This document shows positions 52,049 through 62,120 of a DNA stretch of 64,000 nt, piece after piece. Origin of the DNA: Skeletonema tropicum (taxonomy: Eukaryota > Bacillariophyta > Thalassiosirophyceae > Thalassiosirales > Thalassiosiraceae). The notes below the pieces were generated by a model. That model was not told the origin of the DNA, did no database searches, and saw only the letters and a program-made list of their open reading frames with translations. The number at the start of each line of letters is the position of its first letter. Position 1 is the first letter of the stretch. Position numbers and translations under genes: made by a program. The stretch lies in NCBI GenBank assembly GCA_037178625.1, contig CM074140.1:558001-622000 (forward strand), read 5' to 3'.

Positions 52049-52954
52049 TACTTAAGTAGCGTTTTTTTACTTGTGTTCTACCTTTTAAGTTTAAATTCTT
52101 CTTTCTCTACTGACACAGGTGTCTAGGGAGTAGTGAATAAATTAATCTATCTATAGATAGATAGATGGGTAACTCTTTGTTACGCAAAGCGACAAGAGGT
52201 TTTTTTTGTGTTCGCTATTGTATTGTGTAACAAAAGTGCTAACAAACATGGCGTCCAAAAAACTCACTATATTCGCATCGCGTTTAGCATGTTATGTGAT
52301 CAATTTCAACGACCGGACAATGTGAAATCAATTCGAGCATGTCTTCTTCCATCGGAAAATAATCAATCTATAGTTTATACTCACAATATTGGTCTCAGCC
52401 TAATAAGTTTCCTACCTCACCAAAATCGGCCAAATCTGCATATTTGCTATTGAATTTTTGAGAACACAAAGTACAAAACTTTGGTGTGATAGTGTTCAAT
52501 GATGTAATAGTCTATAAACTGCGGTCAAAAGGAAATCGAACTACAAATTTCATGTAGAATCCGAGTATCTTCACGCATAAGTATGTACCCTAAAACGTGC
52601 TATTACAACTTTCCTACGTACAAACCATAGGTTGCCAGTGTTTTTTTGTTAGTGATTTTCACGTAGATGCCGACCTGATGCCGACACCCGTAAGCAATAC
52701 CCTCTCTATCGACTGTTGGCAATGGAATCACAGCATAATATTGGGCAGGCTCTTCGCTACCACCCTTACTTACTGAGAATAATACTGCTCTTGGAATCAT
52801 TAAAATCGGGCTAATATTGGCTTCGTTATGGGCGACTGCCCTTCGCAAGGTAAAACGAGGTCTGCGTAATAAAGAGTTTACCTCTCTAGCTAGAGTAGCT
52901 AAGCGCCATAAGTATCTCAGGCAACACGACAGTACGCTACTTATATGTTACGAA
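52049..52954. repeat. Intergenic region with 205-bp repeat copy 2 (52164-52372)
   Basis: An ATAGATAGATAG microsatellite at 52140-52164 leads into the second copy of the 205-bp repeat also found at 43890-44095. The remaining sequence up to 52954 shows no gene and includes the upstream region of the sugar kinase; an in-frame extension back to 52817 starts at TTG and is not used. Confidence 0.6.
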
Positions 52955-54388
52955 ATGACAGACAACAAAGCCTACCTCGCCGCAGTAGAAGGCGGAGGGA
53001 CCACCTTTGTCGTATCTGTTGCATGCATACTTTCCAAAAAAGATGATGACGGCGGTGAAAACAGCAACAACAATACTCTCAATATCGGATCCACCAAATT
53101 GCAACTATTGCACACCGCCACAATCCCAAAACGTGATGAGGTAACTGGTGAAATACCAAATTACACTCCCGAACAAATTATTCAGGACGCATGTTCGTTT
53201 TTTCGCCAGCATCTACCGCCAGATGGGCACTATTCGGCACTGGGGATTGCCACCTTCGGACCAGCCGGGGTTGATCCCTCATCAAAAGTTCAGTATGGGA
53301 AGATATTAGAAGGATCTCCGAAAAAGCAATGGAGAGGAGTGGATATATTGTCACCTATTCGAGAGGCGTGTGGGTTGGTGGGTGGGAAATTAGAGGAGAG
53401 GGTGGCATTTGATACGGATGTGAATGCTCCTGCCATGGCGGAATTTCGACATCGATGTTATTTACAGCAGCAACAAGAACGATCGACCAATACTTCTTCT
53501 TCTTCTTCTTCCAAACCGCTGACATCACTGTCCTATATAACCATAGGGACAGGTGTAGGTGTCGGCCTAGTTCTAAACTCACAACCACTCCATGGGCTTT
53601 TACATCCCGAAGGTGGCCATATCGCAATCCAACCCTTGCCGAATGACAAATTCACTGGATATTCATGGGGAGCGAAAAGTCCCTACAAGGGGATTGGAAC
53701 AGTCGAGGGTATGGCAAGTAGTGTGGCGTTGACGGAACGTTGGATTCAGATGGAAAAGGAGGGTGAAATGGTGAAGAAATTGTATGGAATGAGCAATGAA
53801 GAACATATGCTGCACTTAGATACCGTAACAATCAACACCAACGATAGCAATGGAGACAATGCTCAAACACGTGAAGTACTATCTACCCTTCCCAACACTC
53901 ATCCAATATGGCTTCATGCCTCCAATGCCATTGCCAACCTCTGTGTATCACTACTGCTACTCACATCCTGTCAAAAGATTGTATTGGGCGGAGGAATCAT
54001 GAAACGTGATATACTGTATCCAATGGTACGAAGTCGTGTGTGGACGTTGTTGAATGGCTATCTAGATAGTGTGGATGAGTTGAGTGAAGAGAGCAAGTTG
54101 GATGATGTGATTGTTGGGAGTAGCTGGGAGGAGGTTGGGAGTGGATTGGTTGGGGCTTTTGCGCTGGCTTTAGATGCCTATGAGAAAGATGGAGTTGAAG
54201 AAGGTGAAGAAGAGGAGGAGAAGGAGGACAAAGGAACAGCGCTTGATAGCGTTGCTGATGAACAGAAGAAAACTACAGCGGAGAGGGAACAACATATGTT
54301 CACGTCTGGTGTGTTGGCAGGGATAGGTTTGTCATTTGGTTGTGCGTTGATGATGTCACTTCTAGGACGTGTCTCCCCCGGAAGATGA
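52955..54388 (+). CDS. ROK-family sugar kinase with C-terminal membrane anchor, 477 aa
   Basis: Transfers phosphate from ATP to a hexose, probably fructose or glucose. AAVEGGGTTFVVSV is the N-terminal phosphate loop, ALGIATFGPAGVDP and VAFDTDVNAPAMAEFRHR the sugar site with the catalytic Asp, YITIGTGVGVGLVLN the second ATP loop, and LLHPEGGHIAIQPLP the conserved His motif. The usual Zn-binding Cys/His cluster that follows is replaced by GAKSPYKGIGTVEGMASS, so zinc is probably not bound. The last 60 residues are added: an acidic linker and a hydrophobic segment near 448-470 (SGVLAGIGLSFGCALMMSLL) followed by a short basic tail, fitting a tail-anchored protein of ER or outer organelle membrane. 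The ATG at 52955 gives the standard family N-terminus. Confidence 0.78.
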   Translation: MTDNKAYLAAVEGGGTTFVVSVACILSKKDDDGGENSNNNTLNIGSTKLQLLHTATIPKRDEVTGEIPNYTPEQIIQDACSFFRQHLPPDGHYSALGIATFGPAGVDPSSKVQYGKILEGSPKKQWRGVDILSPIREACGLVGGKLEERVAFDTDVNAPAMAEFRHRCYLQQQQERSTNTSSSSSSKPLTSLSYITIGTGVGVGLVLNSQPLHGLLHPEGGHIAIQPLPNDKFTGYSWGAKSPYKGIGTVEGMASSVALTERWIQMEKEGEMVKKLYGMSNEEHMLHLDTVTINTNDSNGDNAQTREVLSTLPNTHPIWLHASNAIANLCVSLLLLTSCQKIVLGGGIMKRDILYPMVRSRVWTLLNGYLDSVDELSEESKLDDVIVGSSWEEVGSGLVGAFALALDAYEKDGVEEGEEEEEKEDKGTALDSVADEQKKTTAEREQHMFTSGVLAGIGLSFGCALMMSLLGRVSPGR

Positions 54389-54547
54389 CATTGTACCTAT
54401 AAGCAGGATGATGTGACTTGCACTGTCCTCAATAAATGTAAACTTCTTATATATTTCTAATATCTTTTGTGCCATCTCTATTTGAGTGATCAATTCTTTC
54501 CAATCATTTCAATTTTCATGCTCATACCCCACAATCAGATAAAACAT

Positions 54548-56245
54548 CTAATCATCCTCCTTCATTGGCAATTTTTCGTTATTGTAGTTTTTCCACTCCA
54601 TGCCCTTGGGAGCCTGACGTTCCTTCTCATAATCCGTCTTCTCCACCTCCTCCCAATTGGTAGAAAGACATGTCCCCCCCGAAGTTTGCATACTCTTGAC
54701 CATGGCACGACGTGTGTCTTCATTGGCATTGGAATAGATTTGTTGAAAGAGTTTGTTGAGTGCCTCGTCACCCTCGGGTTTCTCGGCCTCTTCTTCGGCT
54801 TTGATGTTGGCTTCAATGGCGTTCCAGTCGCGGTGGGAGGCGTAGGGACGATTTTTGGTGGATGATACTGTGGGGATATGCTTTGGATTGTTCATAGTGG
54901 TGGTAGCAGCAGTGTCCTTAGCACTTCCATCCGCAGAATTGGACTCATCCACTACCCCACCACGCTTCTCAATCCTACCCTTCTTCCTCTCCCCACTCTT
55001 ACTATCATCCAACAACTTCCCCCACTCCAACTTACTCTCCTTCTTCTTCAACTTGATCAAAACCTTCTCCTCCTTAATCATAGCCTTACACTTCTCCACC
55101 ACAACCTCTTCATACAAATCCCCATAAATCACTGTATACTCGGTCCACTGCCCATCCTTATCCTGTTTCTTAATCTTGACCATTAACTCATCAGGAGTAA
55201 ATGTCACGTCCAAATTGTCCGAGGTGACATTTGGCTCCAGAATTTGCACCTTCATAAAGTTATCATCTTGATAGTATTGATATTTTGGCATTCCAGACAT
55301 GACTCCGCGGGTGACGGGGGAGGTTTCTTTTTTGGAGGCGGGGTGATTGCTTGGTTTGGGTGGACCTCGTGATGAAGAGGAGGAGGAGGAGGATGTGGTT
55401 CTTGATGATGCTGATGTTGCTGTTGTTGAACTCCTTGCAGGTGGTTGTTCTACTACTGCAGACGGTGAAGCAACTGGAGGTTGTTGTTCCAAAGATGACA
55501 TCAATCCACCCATTTTAGCCAAGAAATCATTTCCCATCGCATTGTTTTCACTCCCCTCCTCGTTGGCAGTGTCAGTATCATCAAGTTCATCTCCTCCACC
55601 ATTTTCCAACTGTGCCAACTTACTTCGATACTTTTTCACCAGATCATCCTCTTCCTTAGTGGCATCGCCATTATTTTTATCATTATCAAGAACCAACTCC
55701 AAAGCTTGCTGCCAATGCTTCCTCGCCTCCTCCTTCATCTCCTCCGCCCCCTCCTCGGCCATTTGACCCTGCATCACCAACTTGACAAATGCCACACGAC
55801 CATTCTTACCCCGTGCAGAGATACCCATATTGGACTTGAAAAGGCCCATGCTGGAGCGGGCGATGCGATCGTGGGCTAGGGCCAGTTCGCCGTGACGCAG
55901 TTGCAATGACGGGGATGATGATGATGATGGTTTTTTAGAGTCATCGTTATTATTTTTGGAAGAACCCTCCATGAGAGACAATGCCGCACGTGCGTCATTG
56001 TACGCATGTGAATATTTCAATTTCGACAAGTACGCTTCCGAACGGTGAGTGAAGGAGCGGAAGCGAAGTACCACCTTGTCCTCGCTGGGGGTGGTGGAAT
56101 CGGTGAGGCAAATTGCCGTGGTGTAATTTTCAATGGCAGCATCGTAAAGGCCATCGATGAGGAGGGAGTCGCCTTGGCTAATGTGGCTGAGGGCTGTTGA
56201 GGACGACGACGAGGAGGGAGTGGTGGCGGCTGTCATTGTTGGCAT
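54548..56245 (-). CDS. SGT1: SGT1 co-chaperone (TPR-CS-SGS), 565 aa
   Basis: Adaptor between Hsp90 and clients such as SCF ubiquitin ligases and NLR-type receptors. Three parts are in order: TPR-like helices near residues 15-150 ([39 protein letters not shown]); the CS domain near 318-410 ([34 protein letters not shown]); and the SGS domain near 468-565 ([60 protein letters not shown]). The linkers are long and Ser-rich compared with plant SGT1. The ATG at 56245 ([12 protein letters not shown]) is chosen; the frame extends to 56434 without a plausible start. Single exon. It ends 160 bp from the sugar kinase stop. Confidence 0.9.
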   Translation of the reverse strand: MPTMTAATTPSSSSSSTALSHISQGDSLLIDGLYDAAIENYTTAICLTDSTTPSEDKVVLRFRSFTHRSEAYLSKLKYSHAYNDARAALSLMEGSSKNNNDDSKKPSSSSSPSLQLRHGELALAHDRIARSSMGLFKSNMGISARGKNGRVAFVKLVMQGQMAEEGAEEMKEEARKHWQQALELVLDNDKNNGDATKEEDDLVKKYRSKLAQLENGGGDELDDTDTANEEGSENNAMGNDFLAKMGGLMSSLEQQPPVASPSAVVEQPPARSSTTATSASSRTTSSSSSSSSRGPPKPSNHPASKKETSPVTRGVMSGMPKYQYYQDDNFMKVQILEPNVTSDNLDVTFTPDELMVKIKKQDKDGQWTEYTVIYGDLYEEVVVEKCKAMIKEEKVLIKLKKKESKLEWGKLLDDSKSGERKKGRIEKRGGVVDESNSADGSAKDTAATTTMNNPKHIPTVSSTKNRPYASHRDWNAIEANIKAEEEAEKPEGDEALNKLFQQIYSNANEDTRRAMVKSMQTSGGTCLSTNWEEVEKTDYEKERQAPKGMEWKNYNNEKLPMKEDD

Positions 56246-57063
56246 GGTGAGATCGTTATCGTGATGGTCAATGGTACAACTTTTCCGCTTTTTGGACGAA
56301 CAACGAAGATCGAAGATTTTTTGTGGTGGGATTGATCTCGTTTTTGGCGGGAAAAGATACGGTGAGGCAACAAACAGGGCACGATCGAAACCGCAAGCCG
56401 CGCGCCCGCTCGACCGGTCGACCGCCCAGCGCACACTACAGGTCTCGCATCTACGATAGCATTCAGAAGGAACATACCATCAACCAACATATCTAACCGA
56501 GACCTGTAGTGTGGCCTAGCGGACCGGCTGCGGACCGGTCCAATGCGCAATGCGGTCATTGTCATTTTTTGCCTTGCTCCAAAAAGGATTCAGACTTCAT
56601 GTTCATGTCGTCGTTACTAATATATGATTGAGACGCTGTAATTATCGTAGTTTGTAAGTTCGCCACCAGCAGATAGAAGGCTGTCAATCTCATATTTTGG
56701 GAATGTAAAAAATTCGTCATAGATGGGGCGTATTTATGTGTGAACTTTTAGCACTGGCAGACGTTATGTTCGTATGGTTGCTCTCGCGTGGGGTGTTGCT
56801 GTAAAAGCATTGGTATTGACAGCGATTCATGTATCTACTGAGGATCTATGATATTCTCTTGTCCATTTCATTTCTATCTCGATACTTACGTTAATCACTC
56901 ACCATTCTCTTTCAATCAAAACATGTATGTCGTCTTTTGATCGCCTTCAGTGTTGCTGTTGCTGAGATAAGAAAGAAAAAAGATCCTCAAGATTAAGAAA
57001 AAACACACCACAATATAATTTCATACATTTAACAATCGTCACAACAACACAGCAACAACAACA
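56246..57063. promoter_or_regulatory. Upstream region of SGT1 with a perfect 16-bp inverted repeat (56432-56513)
   Basis: CACACTACAGGTCTCG at 56432-56447 pairs perfectly with 56498-56513 across a 50-nt loop. GGACCGG/CCGGTC motifs surround it on both sides (56413-56420, 56521-56540). The segment lies about 190 bp upstream of SGT1. The rest, up to the gene at 57064, is AT-rich and has an ACAACAACA-rich stretch just before the start, likely a 5' leader. Confidence 0.5.
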
Positions 57064-57660
57064 ATGATGCAGAAAATGAACATCCAAGGTCCCAACAACA
57101 CAACAACAACGGGACAGCGATCCGCGCTCGACTACTCCATCGTAGGCTGCTTCACACTCGTTCTACTTTTATTTATTCTCCTCCTCGACGCCTACGAATA
57201 CGTTGCCGTTCCCGGAGCAAGCCATGCACGGAATCAACTTCATCAGGGATTAGAAGGTCTCACCGGAATGGAAATCATGAGTAAAAAGGAATTGGCACAG
57301 TTGGAGGCTGAGGTAGAAGAGGCCAAATCAGTGGTACATGATAAGAAAGAGGAGGTGGAAGAGATTGTGAAAAAGGTGGAAGAGATGGAGCATGACCTAA
57401 AGCCGGAGACTGCTCCTGTAACTGTGGAAGAGCAGGTGGAGGAGAAGGAGAAGGAGGAAGCAATCGTGGAAAAAACAGTGGAACATGAATTGGGAATAGA
57501 TAAGTGGTGTGGGAGTTGTACATGGCGGCAAACGGGTTTTACTTGTGATAAGAGGGTTAGTTGGCTGATGGAGAGGTATCATGTTGATGAAGTTGAGGCT
57601 AAGGAGGCAAGTCTGAATCAGGGTTGCCACTCTCGTCGTAATTTGAGGGCGGGAAAATGA
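57064..57660 (+). CDS. Single-pass membrane protein with coiled coil and Cys-rich tail, 198 aa
   Basis: A polar N-terminus of about 23 residues precedes one membrane segment (residues 24-41, YSIVGCFTLVLLLFILLLDA). A long Glu/Lys helix at about 75-145, with heptad-like spacing (LAQLEAEVEEAKSVVHDKKE), is a probable coiled coil. The C-terminus has a compact motif with five Cys, WCGSCTWRQTGFTCDKRVSW ... NQGCHS, which could form disulfides on the luminal side. No family recognised; organisation suggests a luminal spacer carrying a small Cys domain. Single exon, ATG at 57064 with an ATG at the next codon as well. Confidence 0.6.
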   Translation: MMQKMNIQGPNNTTTTGQRSALDYSIVGCFTLVLLLFILLLDAYEYVAVPGASHARNQLHQGLEGLTGMEIMSKKELAQLEAEVEEAKSVVHDKKEEVEEIVKKVEEMEHDLKPETAPVTVEEQVEEKEKEEAIVEKTVEHELGIDKWCGSCTWRQTGFTCDKRVSWLMERYHVDEVEAKEASLNQGCHSRRNLRAGK

Positions 57661-58197
57661 ATTGATGGAATGGTTGATTGTAGATATCTAATCTGATTAA
57701 TTTTGTATTTATTTGTTTCTGGTGATACTTAATGAAGAGACTTCATGAAATGCAGGTGATTGCAGTATATATGTACATTATTAAGACTGTGGTTGTTGTT
57801 TGTAGCTTTGTAGTACAATTATGTTAGGGGGATGGACAACAGGAAGAGCCTTCATTTGCATGCTAAACCTGTCCTATTCAAGCAGTAACTCAATTTTTTA
57901 GCTTTTGGCACAACACAAGTGATTATGCTGCTAGCCTGTAAAGAGCAAGGTAATACTTAGATGCGTCCTCTTCCAGATTTCGGTAAAGCACAGCTTGGGC
58001 AGCACAGTTTCAGCAAAAATAATAGCCTATCTGTAGATGATAGGAGCTCATCCACCTTTCATCTCCCGCCACTTTTGCTCCAGCAGTTGAAGATGCCGAA
58101 AATCGTAACATACGCACATACTTCCACATCATGGATATTGGTGTCAAGCAGGAGGAGGCATCATCATATTAGGAAATAATATATTGACTGCAACACG
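57661..58197. other. Intergenic region, promoter of the SET gene
   Basis: No gene. A short frame at 57961-58179 lacks protein character. GAAATAATATATTG lies about 25 bp upstream of the SET start. Confidence 0.4.
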
Positions 58198-59799
58198 ATG
58201 AAGTACTCTGCCTTCGTAATAAGTGCCCTTTCCAGCGGCAGTGTTTCTGCTTTTGCACCAGCTGGAACCATCACCAGACATGCGAGTTCTACTCCGCTAT
58301 TTGCGGTGAAAACAAAATCAGACTCGCCATCAACATCAACTTCTTCGAGATTGAAACGAACGACGCCCTTGACAGACTGGGCAAAGACCAATGATATCAA
58401 AGTTGGAGGAGTTGAGATTGTGGCCTCAAAAGATGCCGGTTTGGGGCTCTATTCTACACAAAATCTGAGTGCAAATGATATTGTCATCCAAGTTCCTACC
58501 AAACTTACTCTCTCGGTAGAATCACCAACTGACTACAATACTGCTATGGAAAAAAATCTATTTTCTTCCGATCCAAAGGCTTACAGAAACTCTCCGTGGT
58601 GGACAGCTCTGTCTATTCAACTCAACTACTACGACAAAGTGGACTCGGTCAATCAGCTAGCTGGAGTTGATATAAAGCCCTGGATAGATTCGCTCCCACG
58701 TGCGTATGACACACCATTTCATTGGTCAGAATCTTCACTTGATGAGTTGCAGTATCGCCCCATGATGGACGCAGTTGCGCTACAAAAACGAGTTTGGAGG
58801 AAGCAATATGATGATCTTGCTGCTGCATCAAAGGAGTTTTCATCCCGTATTTCGTTTGACGAGTTCGTTTGGGGATGCGAGACGGCGCGAAGTCGTGCCT
58901 TTTCAGGGGCATACTCGGGATCAGCATTTAATCCTATCCCATATGCTACTGTGACTGCCCTTGTTGCAGCATACATTGGTCTAGGGATAGGTACAGTAGA
59001 GCAGGCGGCAAATGGCGCTGCATTGGTCGTTTGCGGATCCATCTTGAAAGACTTTGTGTTTCCCAAATTACTCAAGGCACAAAAGTATGTGATTTGTCCA
59101 CTCATCGATATGGCCAATCATGTCGGAGTTGGTGCAACTGGGAATGTGGCGTTTGAGTACTTTTCGGATGGATTTAGTTTGTCGGCATTAGACCCAGGTG
59201 TGCAACAAGGGAAAGAGATGTTCATCTCGTATGGACCAAGAAACAACGACCAATTGCTACAGTACTATGGCTTTGTTGAACAGAATAATGCACACGATGT
59301 GTACATTTTGCCCCCGATACGTGAATGGAATATTGAATCCCTTGAACAGGCTTGTGGGCGAAAGGTTGGGCCGGGAAGACTTGAAAAGCTAGATCGTGCT
59401 GGCCTGTTGGGATTTGCTACTAACCTCAACACTGACACTGAAGCGGCTAACAGCATCGGAGGAGTTGTTCTCACTCGTGCCACTGGGATTGATCCAGCTG
59501 TTATTCAAGCACTACGCGCCTTAATGTCCTCGGACAGTGAATGGGATGAGTCTGGCGAAGCAATAGGAAACTTTGCAGCAGAGGTGTCTCCTGCCAATGA
59601 ACGCGCGGCACGAACGGCAGTTCGAAGAGCAATGGAGTTGGAGCTGGAATCGAAGGCTACCACGATTGAAGAGGATGAAAACTTGCTCAAAATGTATAAA
59701 GAAGGCAAGGGTGTTGATAACGAAGAAGTCTTGGCAGTATTGTTTCGACTTGAGAAGAAAAAGTTGCTGCAAGAAGCAATAAGGAATATTATGGTATGA
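58198..59799 (+). CDS. Plastid-targeted SET-domain protein lysine methyltransferase (RLSMT/SETD3-like), 533 aa
   Basis: Residues 1-20 are a signal peptide ending SGSVSAFAPAG, a textbook ASAFAP-type plastid motif. The split SET domain follows: VEIVASKDAGLGLYSTQNLS opens it; WWTALSIQLNYYDKV and FVWGCETARSRAF lie in the insert; the core is KYVICPLIDMANHVG and EMFISYGPRNNDQLLQYYGF, with the SAM-binding and catalytic Tyr region. A C-terminal helical substrate-binding domain completes the Rubisco large-subunit methyltransferase-like architecture. It should methylate lysine on a stromal protein; Rubisco or fructose-bisphosphate aldolase are known targets in the family. Single exon. Convergent with the GlcG-like gene, 68 bp between stops. 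Confidence 0.88.
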   Translation: MKYSAFVISALSSGSVSAFAPAGTITRHASSTPLFAVKTKSDSPSTSTSSRLKRTTPLTDWAKTNDIKVGGVEIVASKDAGLGLYSTQNLSANDIVIQVPTKLTLSVESPTDYNTAMEKNLFSSDPKAYRNSPWWTALSIQLNYYDKVDSVNQLAGVDIKPWIDSLPRAYDTPFHWSESSLDELQYRPMMDAVALQKRVWRKQYDDLAAASKEFSSRISFDEFVWGCETARSRAFSGAYSGSAFNPIPYATVTALVAAYIGLGIGTVEQAANGAALVVCGSILKDFVFPKLLKAQKYVICPLIDMANHVGVGATGNVAFEYFSDGFSLSALDPGVQQGKEMFISYGPRNNDQLLQYYGFVEQNNAHDVYILPPIREWNIESLEQACGRKVGPGRLEKLDRAGLLGFATNLNTDTEAANSIGGVVLTRATGIDPAVIQALRALMSSDSEWDESGEAIGNFAAEVSPANERAARTAVRRAMELELESKATTIEEDENLLKMYKEGKGVDNEEVLAVLFRLEKKKLLQEAIRNIMV

Positions 59800-59867
59800 T
59801 TATGTTGTCTCTACTTAACAATGAGTGTCGAATAGTTGTAGAGTTTGTCCAGTGAAACAACAAAGTA

Positions 59868-60605
59868 TTATGGTGATTTGACTGTCGTGCAGCTATGTTC
59901 TTTTGGCATGGTTTGCAGAGGTAATCCTGACTCCCAAGCAGCAGTCAAAGCAACATATTCATCCTCATCTCCGGCGGCACCACTCACTCCAATTGCGCCC
60001 ACAATTTCATTGTCTCCATTGCGTAAAAGTACTCCTCCAGGGAATGCTGCCATTTTGCCACTAATTGCCATCATAGAATTCATTTGACCAATCTTGGCAT
60101 TATCGTCCGTAGCAGTATATTTGTCACGAAAGTCTCTGGAGGAAACGCCCATTGTTACGCATGTATACGCTTTTGCGTATGAAAATTCAGGAAAGGCAGC
60201 ATGGCAAACATCGTCCATCATTTTTTGCACGAGAATATTAGCTTGCCTATCAACAACAGTGACAACAATGGGTGGAAAGTCATTTCTTTTTATGGTGTCT
60301 ATCACACCATTAGCAAGTACATCCGCTTCGTCCAATCTAAGTTTACTCATCACAGGCCCAGAAGATGTCGTGGCAGTAGTACTTACTGCCCTCCGGAATG
60401 CTGAGTCTAGAATTTCAGTGGCCTGCTCATCGGTTGCAGTAAAACTAGTTGCAGCAGAACTAGAGCTAGTTGACACGTTCGACAAACTGTCAAGGTAGCT
60501 GCTCAGAGCGGTGGGACGGAAACTACGCCCAGCAGCAGCTAGCTGCGTACTAAATGCACTTGCTGCGGGCAGCAGCATTGATATCGAAGCGGCAATGATC
60601 TTCAT
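59868..60605 (-). CDS. Plastid-targeted GlcG/HbpS-like (DUF336) protein, 245 aa
   Basis: The ATG at 60605 begins MKIIAASISMLLPAASAFST, a signal peptide ending in an ASAF plastid motif, followed by a Ser/Thr-rich transit region. From residue 100 the GlcG/HbpS fold is visible: IVVTVVDRQANILVQKMMDD, SYAKAYTCVTMGVSSRDFRD and FPGGVLLRNGDNEIVGAIGV then SGAAGDEDEYVALTAAW. Bacterial members bind heme or act beside glycolate and propanediol metabolism; in the plastid a heme- or redox-related role is possible but inferred only. Single exon, upstream in-frame ATG at 60686 rejected because it would mask the signal peptide. Confidence 0.78.
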   Translation of the reverse strand: MKIIAASISMLLPAASAFSTQLAAAGRSFRPTALSSYLDSLSNVSTSSSSAATSFTATDEQATEILDSAFRRAVSTTATTSSGPVMSKLRLDEADVLANGVIDTIKRNDFPPIVVTVVDRQANILVQKMMDDVCHAAFPEFSYAKAYTCVTMGVSSRDFRDKYTATDDNAKIGQMNSMMAISGKMAAFPGGVLLRNGDNEIVGAIGVSGAAGDEDEYVALTAAWESGLPLQTMPKEHSCTTVKSP

Positions 60606-60894
60606 CGTAGCGGGAGATGTAATGAGTGTGCTAAGTAATGCTGGGGTGGATGTGTAAACAGTACAACGTTGGTGCCTGGTGCCCATGTCCGCCGGTCGGT
60701 GTGGCTGGTGTATTACGTCATCGTTTATTGCATGCGATTGCTTTGGCCGAAGTGCCGCGCCAAAAACTTCCCTACCTACTATATAAGGTTAATTCTCTCT
60801 TCTACAATGTAATCGATCAGTTCTACTCTCCTTGACAGTGGGGTTGAAAGGAATGCTTATCGGTATAATCAGAAAAATTCAAAATTTTTTGCTA
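60606..60894. promoter_or_regulatory. Upstream region of the GlcG-like gene
   Basis: 289 bp between the GlcG-like start and the tandem array. An ACTATATAAGG TATA-like motif lies at 60778-60788 on the plus strand. No gene. Confidence 0.35.
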
Positions 60895-62120
60895 CACGAC
60901 TGAGCAGCGCTATTATACATCCGGCCAGCCCCGTTTCGACCTCTCTTATCAGCTTTCAGCTGGTAGCGTCCTTCATACGAATGCTACCCGACTGAGCAGC
61001 ACTAAATACACCGTCCCTATTGCCACAAACCATGTTGAGCCAGTAGAAGCGGCTCATGCGCATATTCACGACGATAGATACGATTTGGTGGATTTTTGTG
61101 CTGCCGGCCAGCCCCTTTTCGACCTCTCAGATCAGCTACGACGTCGTAGCGTCGCTTCTACGAGGTTCTTTCTAACTGAGTAGCGCTCATATACGCCGTC
61201 TTATTGCCTCAAACCATATTGAGCCAGTAGAAGCGGCTCATGCGCATATTCACGACGATAGATACGATTTGGTGGATTGCTGTGCTTCCGGCCAGTCCCG
61301 TTTCGACCTCTCAGATCAGCTACGACGTCGTAGCGTCGCTTCTACGAATGATTTCTAACTGAGCAGCGCTCATATACGCCGTCATATTGCCTCAAACCAT
61401 GCTGAGCCAGTAGAAGCGGCTCATGCGCATATTCACGACGATAGATACGATTTGGTGGATTGCTGTGCTGCCGGCCAGTCCCGTTTGGACCTCTCTTAAC
61501 AGCTTTAGCAGCGGGTAGCGTCCTTTATACGAATGCTATCCGACTGAGCAGCGCTAATATACATCGCCCATATTGCCACAAACTATACAGCACCCAGTCT
61601 TGTTTCGACCTCTCAGACTCATGCGCATATTCACGACGATAGATACGATTTGGTGGATTGTTGTGCTGCCGGCCAGCCCCATTTGAACCTCTCAGATCAG
61701 CTACGACGTTGTAGCGTCGCTTCTACGAATGCCATCCAACTGAGCATCACTAATATTCATTGTTGCTATAGCCACAAACTATAATGGGCCAGTAGAAGCG
61801 GCTCATGCGCATATTGACGACGATAGATTCGATTTGGTGGATTGTTGTGCTGCCGGCCAGCCCCGTTTCGACCTCTCAGATCAGCTACGACGTTGTAGCG
61901 TCGCTTCTACGAATGCTATCTACTGAGCAGCGCTAATATATATCGTCTCTATGACCCAAAACAATAAGAAGCCAGTAGAAGCGGCTCATGCGAATATTGA
62001 CGACGATAGATACGATTTGGTGGATTGTTGAGCTGCCGGCCAGCCCCGTTTGGACCTCCAGTTGTGCTGCCGGCCAGCCCTGTTTGGACCTCTCAGATCA
62101 GCTTTCAGCTTTTAGCGTCG
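60895..62120 (+). repeat. Tandem array of about 184-bp satellite-like units
   Basis: At least six units, with GAT(A/T)CGATTTGGTGGAT beginning at 61077, 61261, 61444, 61642, 61826 and 62008, giving spacings of 184, 183, 198, 184 and 182 bp. Each unit has GCTGCCGGCCAG, CGACCTCTCAGATCAGC, the palindrome CTACGACGTCGTAG or a variant, GCGTCGCTTCTACG, then CCAGTAGAAGCGGCTCATGC, so CGCTTCTAC and GTAGAAGCG face each other within the unit. Edge units are more diverged. One isolated copy is at 9588-9770. There is no coding capacity. Confidence 0.85.

Noticed and set aside
60895..62120. CRISPR-like array
   Set aside because: Repeats are long (about 184 bp), contiguous and without unique spacers, in eukaryotic DNA.
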